This document shows, in pieces, positions 28,393 through 36,341 of a stretch of DNA of 64,000 nucleotides (positions are counted from its first letter, which is position 1; the number at the start of each line of letters is the position of its first letter). Source of the DNA: CAKZKT01 sp034434235 (GTDB taxonomy: Bacteria; Chloroflexota; Anaerolineae; CG2-30-64-16); contig DAOTZV010000048.1 in NCBI GenBank assembly GCA_034434235.1, positions 12,945 through 76,944 of the forward strand, given 5' to 3'. The notes beneath the pieces are model-generated. The model was not told the DNA's origin and did not search any database. It was given only the letters and a program-made list of their open reading frames with translations. The position numbers and the translations under genes are program-made.

Positions 28393-29355
28393 ATGGAGTT
28401 GCAGCCGTTTGTGTTTGCTGATGCGGGGCAGGTTGCGGCGGCGACGGGGCTGTGGAACGCGGCGTGCGGCGCGGAGCTGGCGATCAGCGAGCGGGCGATG
28501 CGCTATAACACGGCGCCGGTGGCCGGGGTGGTGCAGGCGGGCATGTTGGCGCTGGAAGGGGGCCGACCGGTCGGCTTTGTGCTGGCCTCGTACATGCCCG
28601 ACGATCCCAGCGTCTCGCCGGCCGACGCCGGCTGGCTGGACGCCATCGCCGTGCACCCCGACTTCCAGCGTCGCGGCATCGGCTCGGCGCTGCTGGCGTG
28701 GGCCGAGGGCTGGTTGGTCGAGCGCGGCTGTCGGCGCGCGCGGCTCGGCGGCAGCATCCATCCGTTCGCGGCCGGGTTGCCCGTGCAACTGGGAACCGAG
28801 GCCTTCTTCGGCCGCCGCGGCTATGCGGCTTCGGCCGGCCACGAGCGCGCCTGGGATGTGGCGCACGACCTGGCGCACTATATAACGCCGCCGGCCGCGC
28901 TGAAAGCGACCGGAGTGCACGGCCGGCCGGCCCAGGAGGGCGACGTGGACGCGCTGTTGAGCTTCCTCCGCCGTGAGTTCCCCGGCCGCTGGCGCTTCGA
29001 GGCCGAGTGTCACCTGGCCGAAGGCGGCCGCATCTCCGACTACGTGCTGCTGTGGAGCGAGCGCGGGGTCGAGGGCTTCTGCCAGCTCACGTTCGAGGAT
29101 TCGGTGCGGCCGCTCGATCGCTTCTTTCCTTACGGCCTTCCCCGGCCCTGGGGCCAGCTCGGCTCGGTCGGCGTGAGCTGGGACCGCCACGGCCAGGGCT
29201 ACGGCGCGGCGCTGATGGACGCCGCGCTGCGCCATATGCGCGACCGCGGGGTGCGCGGCTGCGTGATTGATTGGACCAGCATCATCGGCTTCTACGCGAA
29301 GTTCGGCTTCAAGCCGTTCCGGGAGTATTGGATGATGGCGAAGACGCTGGCGTAG
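28393..29355 (+). CDS. Double GNAT-domain acetyltransferase
   Basis: This is a 320-residue protein with two GNAT acetyl-CoA-binding folds in tandem. The first (about 1-150) has the pyrophosphate loop VHPDFQRRGIGSALL. The second (about 180-320) has VSWDRHGQGYGAALM and ends in FYAKFGFKP. Both motif A loops (Q/R-x-x-G-x-G/A) look intact. The gene has GAGGAGGGGG before its ATG and stands between the oxidoreductase and the serine hydrolase. The acceptor could be an amino sugar, given the neighbours, but this is not seen directly. Confidence 0.85.
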   Translation: MELQPFVFADAGQVAAATGLWNAACGAELAISERAMRYNTAPVAGVVQAGMLALEGGRPVGFVLASYMPDDPSVSPADAGWLDAIAVHPDFQRRGIGSALLAWAEGWLVERGCRRARLGGSIHPFAAGLPVQLGTEAFFGRRGYAASAGHERAWDVAHDLAHYITPPAALKATGVHGRPAQEGDVDALLSFLRREFPGRWRFEAECHLAEGGRISDYVLLWSERGVEGFCQLTFEDSVRPLDRFFPYGLPRPWGQLGSVGVSWDRHGQGYGAALMDAALRHMRDRGVRGCVIDWTSIIGFYAKFGFKPFREYWMMAKTLA

Positions 29356-29377
29356 GGCGCTCTCCCAAAGGAGTCCC

Positions 29378-30535
29378 ATGCAGCGCGACTTTTCCTGTGC
29401 CGAAGCCATCGTGCGCGATGCGCTGGGCCGCGTGTTTCCGGCCGCGCAGGTCGAGGTGCGGCAGGGGGGCGAGGTGCTCTGGTCGGCCGCCTACGGCTGG
29501 CTGGACGAGGAGACGCGGACGCGGCCGACCACGACCGAGACGCTGTTCGACCTGGCGTCGGTGACCAAGCTGTTCGTGGTCACCGCGTTTATGACGCTGG
29601 TCGAGGAGGGCCGGGTGGAGCTGGATCAACCGGCGGCGACCGTGTTGCCGGAATTCAGCGGCGAACGGCCCATCCGGCCGTATGACGATCCGCTGCGGCC
29701 GGGCGAGCTGGTGACCGTCGCCTGGGCCGAAGGTGCGGCGCCCGCTACGACCAGCGTGGATGCCGGCCGCGTCACCTTCCGCCATCTGTTGACGCACACA
29801 TCGGGCCTGCCGGCGTGGCGGCCGTTTTATCGGGAGGGAAGCGCCGAGGCCGCGCGGCGCGCCGCGCTGAGCACCTACTTCTCCTATCCGATCGCCGCGC
29901 GCGTGATCTACAGCGACATCGGCCTGATCCTGTTGGGGATGGCGATCGAGCGGTTGACCGGCTCGCGCCTGGATGAGGCGGTGCGATCGCGGGTGACGGC
30001 GCCGCTTGGGGTGCCAGGCATCAGGTACCTGGGTTCCCCCTCCCCAATCCCCAACCCCCAATCCCTGAACATCGCGCCCACCGAATTCTGCGCCTGGCGC
30101 GGTCGCCGCCTCATCGGCGAGGTGCACGACGAGAACGCCGCGGGCCTGGGCGGAATAGCGGGTCATGCCGGCCTCTTCGCCACCGCGCACGACCTGGCCG
30201 CCTTTGGCGACTCCTTCTTGACGTTTGACGCTTCACGCCCTCCCCTCCTTCGTCCCTCCACCATCGCCGAGATGACCCGCGTCCAGGCGCAGGACGGCGC
30301 CACGCGGCGCGGGCTCGGCTTCGCGCTCTGGTCGGCCGACCCGGAGGCGAGCGGCCATCCGTTCAGCCAGCGGGCGTTCGGCCACACCGGCTTCACCGGC
30401 ACGTCGCTGTGGATGGATCCCGAACGAGACCTGGTCGTGGCGGTCTGCACCAACCGCGTCTACTATGGCCGGGACGCGGCCGGCATCCTGGGCTTTCGGG
30501 TGGTGCTGCATCGCGCCATCGTGGAGGCGCTATGA
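29378..30535 (+). CDS. Serine hydrolase, class C beta-lactamase family
   Basis: This 385-residue protein has a penicillin-binding-protein/esterase fold. The nucleophile motif SVTK is at residues 61-64, the second motif YSD near 178, and a C-terminal HTG block (FGHTGFTGT) near 335, as in peptidoglycan-recycling hydrolases of the AmpC/EstB type. No signal peptide is evident, so a cytosolic role is likely. Between APLGV and the conserved IAPTEFCAWRG block sits repeat-derived sequence (SPSPIPNPQS), and near residue 285 the stretch SFLTFDASRPP is encoded by the ACGT heptamer repeat. The stop overlaps the next start (ATGA), tying it to the AnmK-type kinase and to cell-wall salvage. Confidence 0.85.
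   Translation: MQRDFSCAEAIVRDALGRVFPAAQVEVRQGGEVLWSAAYGWLDEETRTRPTTTETLFDLASVTKLFVVTAFMTLVEEGRVELDQPAATVLPEFSGERPIRPYDDPLRPGELVTVAWAEGAAPATTSVDAGRVTFRHLLTHTSGLPAWRPFYREGSAEAARRAALSTYFSYPIAARVIYSDIGLILLGMAIERLTGSRLDEAVRSRVTAPLGVPGIRYLGSPSPIPNPQSLNIAPTEFCAWRGRRLIGEVHDENAAGLGGIAGHAGLFATAHDLAAFGDSFLTFDASRPPLLRPSTIAEMTRVQAQDGATRRGLGFALWSADPEASGHPFSQRAFGHTGFTGTSLWMDPERDLVVAVCTNRVYYGRDAAGILGFRVVLHRAIVEAL
30009..30066. repeat. Composite repeat inside the serine hydrolase gene
   Basis: A decayed GTGCCAGGCA...TACCTGG palindrome (30011-30032) is followed directly by CCCCAATCCCC-type units (30036-30065), the complement of the repeat in miaB. Both are read in frame. A heptamer-type segment TTGACGTTTGACGCTTCACG follows at 30218. 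Confidence 0.75.
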
Positions 30536-31755
30536 TCGTCGTCGGCCTGATGTCGGGGACCTCGGCCGATGGGACCGATGCCGCGGTGGTCGAGCTGTGG
30601 GGCGCGCCGCCCGCGCTCGGCTGGAGGTTGCTGAAGCACGTGGCCGTCCCGCACCCGCCGGAGCTGCGCGCCGAGATCTTCGCCGCGTTTCGGCCGGAGA
30701 CCGGTGCGGTAGATCGCCTGTGTCGCCTGAACTTCCGCCTGGGCCGCGCTTTCGCGGAGGCCGCGCTGGCGGCCATTGCCGCGGCCGGCTTGCGGCCCGA
30801 CCAGGTGGACCTGATCGGCAGCCACGGCCAGACAGTCTGGCACATCCCGGCCGGGCCCGACGCGTCCACGCTGCAACTGGGCGAGCCGGCCGTCATCGCG
30901 GAGCTCACCGGCATCACGACGATCAGCAACTTCCGCACGCGCGACATGGCGGCCGGCGGCCAGGGCGCGCCCCTCGTGCCTTATCTCGATCAGCTCCTTT
31001 TTGCCCATCCGACCCTGGCGCGCGCGGTGCAGAACATCGGCGGGATCGCCAATGTAACGTACCTGCCCCCATCCTTGCCCCCCGTTCCCCCCAACAGCCC
31101 CCCGTTCCCCCCAACATTGGGGGGTCAGGGGGGCGGAGGACGGGGGCCAGGGGGGCAGGGCGAGGTCATCGCATTCGATACCGGCCCCGGCAACATGCTG
31201 ATTGACTATGCGGCCGGCCGGGCCACGGCCGGCGCGTGGGCGTATGACCGGGACGGCGCGCTGGCGGCGCAGGGCCGCGTGGACGAGGCGCTGTTGGCCG
31301 GGCTGATGGCCGAGCCATATCTGAAGCAGCCGCCGCCGAAGACCACCGGCCGCGAGCTGTTCGGCGTGCAGTTCGGCGCCCGCGTGTGGGAGCGGGCCGA
31401 GGCGGCCGGCCTGGCGCCGTGCGACATCGTCGCGACCCTGACCGCGTTCACCGCGCGTTCCATCGCCCAGGCGTATCGCGACTTCCTGCCGCGGCTCCCC
31501 GACGAGGTGATCGTCAGCGGCGGCGGCGCCCGCAATCCGATGGTGATGGCGTTCCTGCGCGCGGAGCTGCCGACCGCGCGCGTCATCCCATCGGACGAGC
31601 TGGGCTTGCCGGCCGATGCCAAAGAGGCGGTCGCGTTCGCCGTCCTGGCCTACGAGACCTGGCACGGCCGGCCCGGCAACCTGCCCGCGGCCACCGGCGC
31701 GCGGCGGGCGGTCGTGTTGGGCAGTATTACGCCGGGCTCGCGGGTGTTCACGTGA
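30532..31755 (+). CDS. anmK: Anhydro-N-acetylmuramic acid kinase
   Basis: This 407-residue ATP-dependent kinase opens the anhydro ring of anhMurNAc and gives MurNAc-6-phosphate, a peptidoglycan-recycling step. The N-terminal GLMSGTSADGTDAAVVEL (residues 5-22) is diagnostic. SHGQTVWH, QNIGGIANV and FDTGPGNMLID follow as expected, and VSGGGARNP is near the C terminus. A proline/glycine-rich insertion (about 178-211, encoded by C- and G-runs) interrupts the region between QNIGGIANV and FDTGPGN and makes the protein about 30 residues longer than usual. The start overlaps the upstream stop. The stop codon lies in a heptamer repeat. Confidence 0.92.
   Translation: MIVVGLMSGTSADGTDAAVVELWGAPPALGWRLLKHVAVPHPPELRAEIFAAFRPETGAVDRLCRLNFRLGRAFAEAALAAIAAAGLRPDQVDLIGSHGQTVWHIPAGPDASTLQLGEPAVIAELTGITTISNFRTRDMAAGGQGAPLVPYLDQLLFAHPTLARAVQNIGGIANVTYLPPSLPPVPPNSPPFPPTLGGQGGGGRGPGGQGEVIAFDTGPGNMLIDYAAGRATAGAWAYDRDGALAAQGRVDEALLAGLMAEPYLKQPPPKTTGRELFGVQFGARVWERAEAAGLAPCDIVATLTAFTARSIAQAYRDFLPRLPDEVIVSGGGARNPMVMAFLRAELPTARVIPSDELGLPADAKEAVAFAVLAYETWHGRPGNLPAATGARRAVVLGSITPGSRVFT
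31068..31162. repeat. C-run/G-run palindromic insertion inside anmK
   Basis: Runs of CCCCCC alternate with TT or AACA on the left and GGGGGG runs follow on the right, so the region can fold back on itself. It is read in frame as a Pro-rich and then Gly-rich stretch. Confidence 0.75.
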
Positions 31756-31815
31756 GCAGGTGTTCACGTGTTTACGTGTTCACGTGTTTACGTTTGACGT
31801 TTCACGTTTCACACC
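31744..31815. repeat. ACGTG heptamer/octamer array after anmK
   Basis: Units of the type GTTCACGT and GTTTACGT, followed by GTTTGAC and GTTTCAC, run in tandem. The anmK stop codon is formed inside the first unit (ACG TGA). It is the complement-oriented relative of the array at 28316. Confidence 0.85.
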
Positions 31816-31826
31816 CTACATCTCAT

Positions 31827-32777
31827 ATGCACGACTCTATTGCTTCGACCACGTTGCTCCTTGGCCTGGACGGCGGGGGGAGCAAGACACTGGCGCTGTT
31901 GGCCGATGCGGCCGGCCGCGTGATGGGGCGGGGAGCGGCGGGGTCGTCCAACTACCAGAACATCGGCGCGGAGGCGGCCTGGGCCGCGCTCGATGCCGCC
32001 ATTGCCGCCGCGTTTGCCGACGCGGGGATGACTCCCGGCCCCGTGGCGGCCGTGTGCCTGGGATTGGCGGGCGTGGATCGGCCCGAAGACCGGGCGCTGT
32101 TCGAAGGGTGGGCGGCCGGCCGGTTCGGCGCCGCGGCGGTCATCATCGCCAACGACGCGGAGATCGTGCTGGCGGCCGGCACGCCCGCCGGCTGGGGCGT
32201 CGCGCTCATCTCCGGCACCGGCTCCATCGTCTTCGGCCGTCACCCCTCGGGAGCGATGGCGCGTGCCGGTGGCTGGGGCCACATCCTGGGCGATGAGGGG
32301 AGCGGCTATGCCATCGGCCTGGCGGCGTTGCGCGCGGTGATGGCCGCGTTCGACGGCCGCGGCCCGGCCACCGCGCTGACCGAGGCCGTGTTGGCCCACT
32401 GGGGATTGGCCTCGCCGACCGATCTGGTGGGCCGGGTGTATCGGCAGGGCGCCGATACGAGCGAGATCGCGGCGCTGGCGCGGCTGGTGGATGCGGCCGC
32501 GGCCGCCGGGGACGGTGTGGCGCTGGAGATCTTGCGCCAGGCCGGCCGCGATCTGGCGCTCACGGTAGAAGCGGTGGTGCGTCGCCTCGCGTTGCCCGCG
32601 CCCACTCCGACTGCGCTCGCCGGCGGCGTGGTCGTCCACGGCCGCCAGGCGCGGGCGGCGTTCCTGGCCGCGGCCGCCGAACGCCACCTGGCGCTCGATC
32701 CCGTCACGCCGGTTGTCGAGCCGGCGCAGGGCGCGGTGCGCCTGGCCGTGGCGCTCTTGTCGGAGCAACGCGGATGA
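31827..32777 (+). CDS. BadF/BcrA-type sugar kinase (GlcNAc or MurNAc kinase)
   Basis: This is a 316-residue ASKHA-fold kinase. The phosphate-1 loop is GLDGGGSKTLAL (about 12-23), the phosphate-2 region is LISGTGSIVFG, and the helix block GGWGHILGDEGSGYAIG is typical of N-acetylglucosamine/MurNAc kinases (NagK/MurK of the BadF family). ALAGGVVVHG forms the adenosine motif. Placed after anmK and before a GNAT gene with which it overlaps by four bases, it probably phosphorylates GlcNAc or MurNAc released by the upstream hexosaminidase. GlcNAc versus MurNAc cannot be decided from sequence alone. Confidence 0.85.
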   Translation: MHDSIASTTLLLGLDGGGSKTLALLADAAGRVMGRGAAGSSNYQNIGAEAAWAALDAAIAAAFADAGMTPGPVAAVCLGLAGVDRPEDRALFEGWAAGRFGAAAVIIANDAEIVLAAGTPAGWGVALISGTGSIVFGRHPSGAMARAGGWGHILGDEGSGYAIGLAALRAVMAAFDGRGPATALTEAVLAHWGLASPTDLVGRVYRQGADTSEIAALARLVDAAAAAGDGVALEILRQAGRDLALTVEAVVRRLALPAPTPTALAGGVVVHGRQARAAFLAAAAERHLALDPVTPVVEPAQGAVRLAVALLSEQRG

Positions 32778-33238
32778 AGATCCGGCCGGCGACCCCTGCC
32801 GATGTGCCCGCGCTGGCGCAGTTGATGGCCGGCGATCCGCTCTGGCAGCGCTACGGCGTCACCGAGGCGAGCGCCGCGCGACGCCTGGCCGACGGCCTGG
32901 CCGGGGACGCGACGATCGCCGTGGCCGAGGAAGACGCCGCGATCGCCGGGTTCATCTGGTACGTGGCGCGTGGGGCCTTCGCGCGCAGCGGCTACATCAT
33001 GCTGATCGGCGTGCAGCCGTGGGCGCGCAGCCGCGGGGTGGGCCGGGCGCTGATGGAGCACGCCGAGGCCGCGCTGTTCGCGACCTCTCGCGATGTCTTT
33101 CTGTTGGTCTCCGACTTCAACCGCGCGGCGCAGGCGTTCTATCGTCGGCTGGGGTACGAGCAGGTGGGCGCGATTCCGGGATACGTGGTGGATGGGGTGA
33201 CCGAGCTGATATTTCGCAAGAGCAGGCCCCGCAACTGA
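32774..33238 (+). CDS. GNAT-family N-acetyltransferase
   Basis: This is a 154-residue acetyltransferase with one GNAT fold. The acetyl-CoA loop region is VQPWARSRGVGRALM near 75-89, and FNRAAQAFYRRLGYEQVG closes the fold. The ATG overlaps the kinase stop (ATGA), so it ends the salvage operon. The acceptor is unknown; a glucosamine derivative or a protein N terminus is possible. Confidence 0.85.
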   Translation: MKIRPATPADVPALAQLMAGDPLWQRYGVTEASAARRLADGLAGDATIAVAEEDAAIAGFIWYVARGAFARSGYIMLIGVQPWARSRGVGRALMEHAEAALFATSRDVFLLVSDFNRAAQAFYRRLGYEQVGAIPGYVVDGVTELIFRKSRPRN

Positions 33239-33371
33239 CCAAGGGTATCGGTCTCACGGTCATACACTACCTCGACAATGTGAGATTACCATGTTAGCCG
33301 TCTCGTCATGCTGGCCCACCAGGAGCTGAAGCACGCAGCCCATGCGGGCCGCAAGCTGGCTACAAAGCGCA

Positions 33372-33389
33372 AGCCCCCTCAAGGGGGCT
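33372..33389. terminator. Hairpin between convergent operons
   Basis: AGCCCCCT and AGGGGGCT pair around CA, between the GNAT gene (+) and the alcohol dehydrogenase gene (-). It lacks a clear T-tract on either strand. The rest of 33239-33420 holds nothing I recognise. Confidence 0.5.
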
Positions 33390-33420
33390 ATCCTAGTTAC
33401 CACAAATGGTCGGACATCAC

Positions 33421-34575
33421 CTATAGCGCCTCTTTCAGTATGGCCCACAACTCTTCCTCTGTCAACGCGATCGGGTTCGCCTTCATGCTGGACGCCTGCA
33501 TCGCCTTCGCGGCCAGCACGGGGAAGTCGGCCGGCGCGACGCCGTGGGCCGCCAGGCCGCGCACCCCCAGGTCTCGGCATAGCGCGGCGATCCAGCCGAC
33601 GCCGTCGTCGGCGGTCGCGTCGGACCGACCGGTGAGCAGTCGGGCGAGCTCGACATAACGGATAAGCGCCGGGTGGTCGGGTTGCCGCGCCCGCAGAGCG
33701 CGGATGTTGGCCGCCATCACGTGCGGCAACAGCGCAGCACACGCCGCGCCGTGCGGCGCGGGGAACATGCCGCACAGCGGCGCGGCGATGCCGTGCACCG
33801 CGCCCAGCCCGGCGTTCGCCAGCGCCAGCCCGCCGAGCAGGGAGGCAAGCGCCATGTCCTCGCGCGCGGCCGCATCGTCGCCGTGCGCCCACGCGCGGCG
33901 CAGCGAGCGGGCCGCGCGGCCGATCCCCTCCCGGCAAAACGCGTCGGTCAGCGGGTTGGCCCGGTGCGAGACGAACGGCTCGATGAGCTGCGTCAGGGCG
34001 TCTAACCCGGTGGCCGCGGTGACCTCCGGCGGCAGGGAGTGTGTCAGCTCGGGGTCCACGAGCGCCAGCCGCGGCAACATGTGCGGGCTGCGCAACGAGG
34101 CCTTGACGCGATGTTCCGGCGAGGCGATCACCGCGTTGCGCGTGACCTCTGCGCCCGTGCCCGCGGTGGTGGGGACGGCGATGATCGGCAGCGCCGGCCG
34201 CGTCAATGGCTTGCCCGCGCCGATCCCCTCCATGTAGTCCAGCGGGTCGCCGCCGTTGGCGACCAGCGTGGCGATGGCCTTGGCCGCATCTATGGCGCTC
34301 CCGCCGCCGAAGCCGATCACCAGATCGCACGCCTCGGCCCGCGCCAGCCGATGGCCGTCCCGGATCATGTCGGTGGTCGGCTCGGCCGCGATGGGGAAGA
34401 CGATGTGCGCTACGCCCGCGGCGGCCAGAGCCGCCAGGAGCGGCCCGGCCCGGTCGGAAGAACGGCCCGTCACGACCAGCGCGCGGCGGCCCATGCCGGC
34501 CGCGGCCGGGCCGGCCTCCTTCAGCGTTCCCGGCCCGAAGAGGATGCGGCCGGCGGTGGCAAATTCGAAGCGCAT
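33421..34575 (-). CDS. Iron-containing alcohol dehydrogenase
   Basis: This is a 384-residue group III metal-dependent dehydrogenase. The NAD(P)-binding GFGGGSAIDAAKA is near residue 88. Metal-ligand regions are present: Asp in DALTQLIE, His in GLGAVHGIAAPL and His in FPAPHGAACA. Relatives reduce aldehydes such as lactaldehyde (FucO), or oxidise diols and butanol. It ends an MFS / LsrG-like / dehydrogenase operon on the minus strand, the LsrG-like gene ending four bases upstream. A lactaldehyde or maleylacetate role is possible but not shown. Confidence 0.9.
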   Translation of the reverse strand: MRFEFATAGRILFGPGTLKEAGPAAAGMGRRALVVTGRSSDRAGPLLAALAAAGVAHIVFPIAAEPTTDMIRDGHRLARAEACDLVIGFGGGSAIDAAKAIATLVANGGDPLDYMEGIGAGKPLTRPALPIIAVPTTAGTGAEVTRNAVIASPEHRVKASLRSPHMLPRLALVDPELTHSLPPEVTAATGLDALTQLIEPFVSHRANPLTDAFCREGIGRAARSLRRAWAHGDDAAAREDMALASLLGGLALANAGLGAVHGIAAPLCGMFPAPHGAACAALLPHVMAANIRALRARQPDHPALIRYVELARLLTGRSDATADDGVGWIAALCRDLGVRGLAAHGVAPADFPVLAAKAMQASSMKANPIALTEEELWAILKEAL

Positions 34576-34579
34576 CGGA

Positions 34580-34885
34580 CTACCACCCGGCGTCTTCGGG
34601 GAAGACGTTCACGTATTTGACGCTGGTGCGCGGCTCGGCCATCATCGGCGCGACGGCGTCGCGCCACCTGGCGTAATGCGCCGTCTCCTTGTGCCGGGCC
34701 GGGTCGTCGGCCGTGCGGTACACCTCGACCAGGATGAAGCGGGTCGGATCGTCGGCCTGTTGGATGACGTCGAAGCGGGCGATCCCGGGCTCCTGTACGC
34801 TCTGCTTCGCGTTTTCGACCGTGGCTGCGATGAACGCGTCGACGTATTCGGGTTTGACGTGGACGTGAACCTGGACGATGAGCAT
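34580..34885 (-). CDS. Antibiotic biosynthesis monooxygenase-fold protein (LsrG-like)
   Basis: This is a 101-residue single ABM-domain protein (ferredoxin-like fold, dimeric in relatives). The pattern HVKPEYVDAFIAATVENAKQS, EPGIARFDVIQQADDPTRF and YRTADDPARHKETAHYARWRD resembles LsrG, the isomerase of phospho-AI-2 breakdown, and related quinol monooxygenases. No lsr transporter is near, so an AI-2 role is not supported by context. It lies between the MFS gene and the Fe-dehydrogenase and probably acts on the same small metabolite. Confidence 0.82.
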   Translation of the reverse strand: MLIVQVHVHVKPEYVDAFIAATVENAKQSVQEPGIARFDVIQQADDPTRFILVEVYRTADDPARHKETAHYARWRDAVAPMMAEPRTSVKYVNVFPEDAGW

Positions 34886-34916
34886 GGCACACTCCTCTTT
34901 TGCGGGTCAATCCTGG

Positions 34917-36110
34917 TTAGTTCTCGATCCGGGGCCGGAACTGGCCCGTTCCCAACAAGCCCAACAGCAACGCGGCGAATGCGGTGACGCCGAACATGGG
35001 GCGGATGCCGATGAGCTGAGCCAGGATGCCGCTCAGCCACGGCCCGGCGAACATGCCGATCGCGTAGACGGCCTGATGCAGGCCCATGGCGGTCGCCCGT
35101 TCGTGTTCGGCCACATAGACGATGCTCATGCCCATCAGCACGGGATAGCCGACGCCGGTGGCGATCCCCAGGCAGATCTGGGCGGCCATCAGCGCGGGCA
35201 GGGAGGGCGCCAGGGCCGCGCCGACCGTGCCGAGCGCCATCAGCGTGAAGCTGAAGTAGGCCATGCGCGGCGCGCCGAAGCGCTTGACGGCCGCGGTGGC
35301 AGTCAGGTTGCCGCCGATGTAGCAGAGCAGGTTGACGGTGGTGAAGAGGCTCAAGATGACCGCGTTCGCGCCGAGCTGTTTCGCCAGGATGGGCAGGAAG
35401 CCGAACGAGACGCCCCACACGACGTATTGCGCCACCGCGCTGAGGAGGGACGGCAGCAGGACGTCGCGGCGGCCGGCCAGGCGGGCCAGCCGGTCGAGCG
35501 AGGGTGGCTTGGCGGGCAACGGCTTTTCGGGCACGGCGACCGTCACCAGCAGGGCCACGCCGGCCACGCCGGCCGCGACCATGAAGGGCAACCCATAGCC
35601 GCCCAGGTTGTTGAGCGGGCCGTTGCTCGAGGTCGCCAGGACGCGGCCGATGGAACCAACAAGGGTGAGCAGCGAGCTGGCGCGCACGGCCTCGGCCGGC
35701 GGGAAGAGGCTGCTGAACGCCACCACCAGCGGCACCCAGGTGCCGGCCGCCAAGCCGGTGATCGCGCGACCGATCAGCACGCCGGTCGCGTCGCCGGCCG
35801 AGCCCATGGCCCATGCGCCGGCGGCCGCCAGCATCATCCCGGCCAGGATGAACGGCTTGCGCCGGCCGATCCAGTCGGACGCGATGCCGATCGGCAGCCG
35901 CACGATCGCCTGCCACAGGCCGTATTGGGCCAGGATCGTGCCGACCAGGGCCAGGTTGTCGGTCTTCGTCTGCGCGTAAGTCGGCAGGGTCGGCACGTAG
36001 ACATAAAGGCACATCCAATAGAAGAAGACGACGGCCATGAACAGGACGAGCTTGACGCGACGTTCGCCGGCCGTGCTGGCAGGGATCGAAGTTGAGGTCG
36101 TTTGTTGCAC
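34917..36110 (-). CDS. MFS transporter
   Basis: This is a 397-residue, 12-span transporter. GIASDWIGRRKPFILAGM near residue 76 is MFS motif A. The C-terminal half has the matching, weaker repeat. It is the first gene of a minus-strand operon with the ABM-fold protein (31 bases away) and the Fe-dehydrogenase. The start is an ATG; a TTGCAC region precedes it without a clear promoter. Substrate unknown; a sugar-derived or aromatic metabolite would suit the neighbours. Confidence 0.88.
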   Translation of the reverse strand: MQQTTSTSIPASTAGERRVKLVLFMAVVFFYWMCLYVYVPTLPTYAQTKTDNLALVGTILAQYGLWQAIVRLPIGIASDWIGRRKPFILAGMMLAAAGAWAMGSAGDATGVLIGRAITGLAAGTWVPLVVAFSSLFPPAEAVRASSLLTLVGSIGRVLATSSNGPLNNLGGYGLPFMVAAGVAGVALLVTVAVPEKPLPAKPPSLDRLARLAGRRDVLLPSLLSAVAQYVVWGVSFGFLPILAKQLGANAVILSLFTTVNLLCYIGGNLTATAAVKRFGAPRMAYFSFTLMALGTVGAALAPSLPALMAAQICLGIATGVGYPVLMGMSIVYVAEHERATAMGLHQAVYAIGMFAGPWLSGILAQLIGIRPMFGVTAFAALLLGLLGTGQFRPRIEN

Positions 36111-36227
36111 GTCGTATATCCGGGCTTTGCGAGATAGGCGTCCGGCGCCGACCAGACGCCTGCAGTCTGATTGTTCAGTTGCTCATGCGCCGGTCGGCGC
36201 ACAACGCGCGCTGAACATGAGCGACGC

Positions 36228-36265
36228 TCACGTGCCAGGAACTCTGCAAGATGCCTGGCACGTGA
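36228..36265. repeat. Dispersed palindrome (GTGCCAGGCAC family), copy B
   Basis: TCACGTGCCAGG (36228-36239) and CCTGGCACGTGA (36254-36265) are exact complements. The loop (AACTCTGCAAGATG) closely matches that of copy D at 55943. The surrounding 36111-36341 holds no gene. Confidence 0.88.
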
Positions 36266-36341
36266 CGACGATTCTCAGGTTAGTATAAGCGAGGAGGCTA
36301 CCGCCTGTCAAACGCAGCAGCCAATATCCGATACCCGATCT

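Noticed and set aside
34580..34885. AI-2 quorum-signal degradation gene lsrG
   Set aside because: Similarity to LsrG is only at family level, and no lsr kinase or transporter is nearby.
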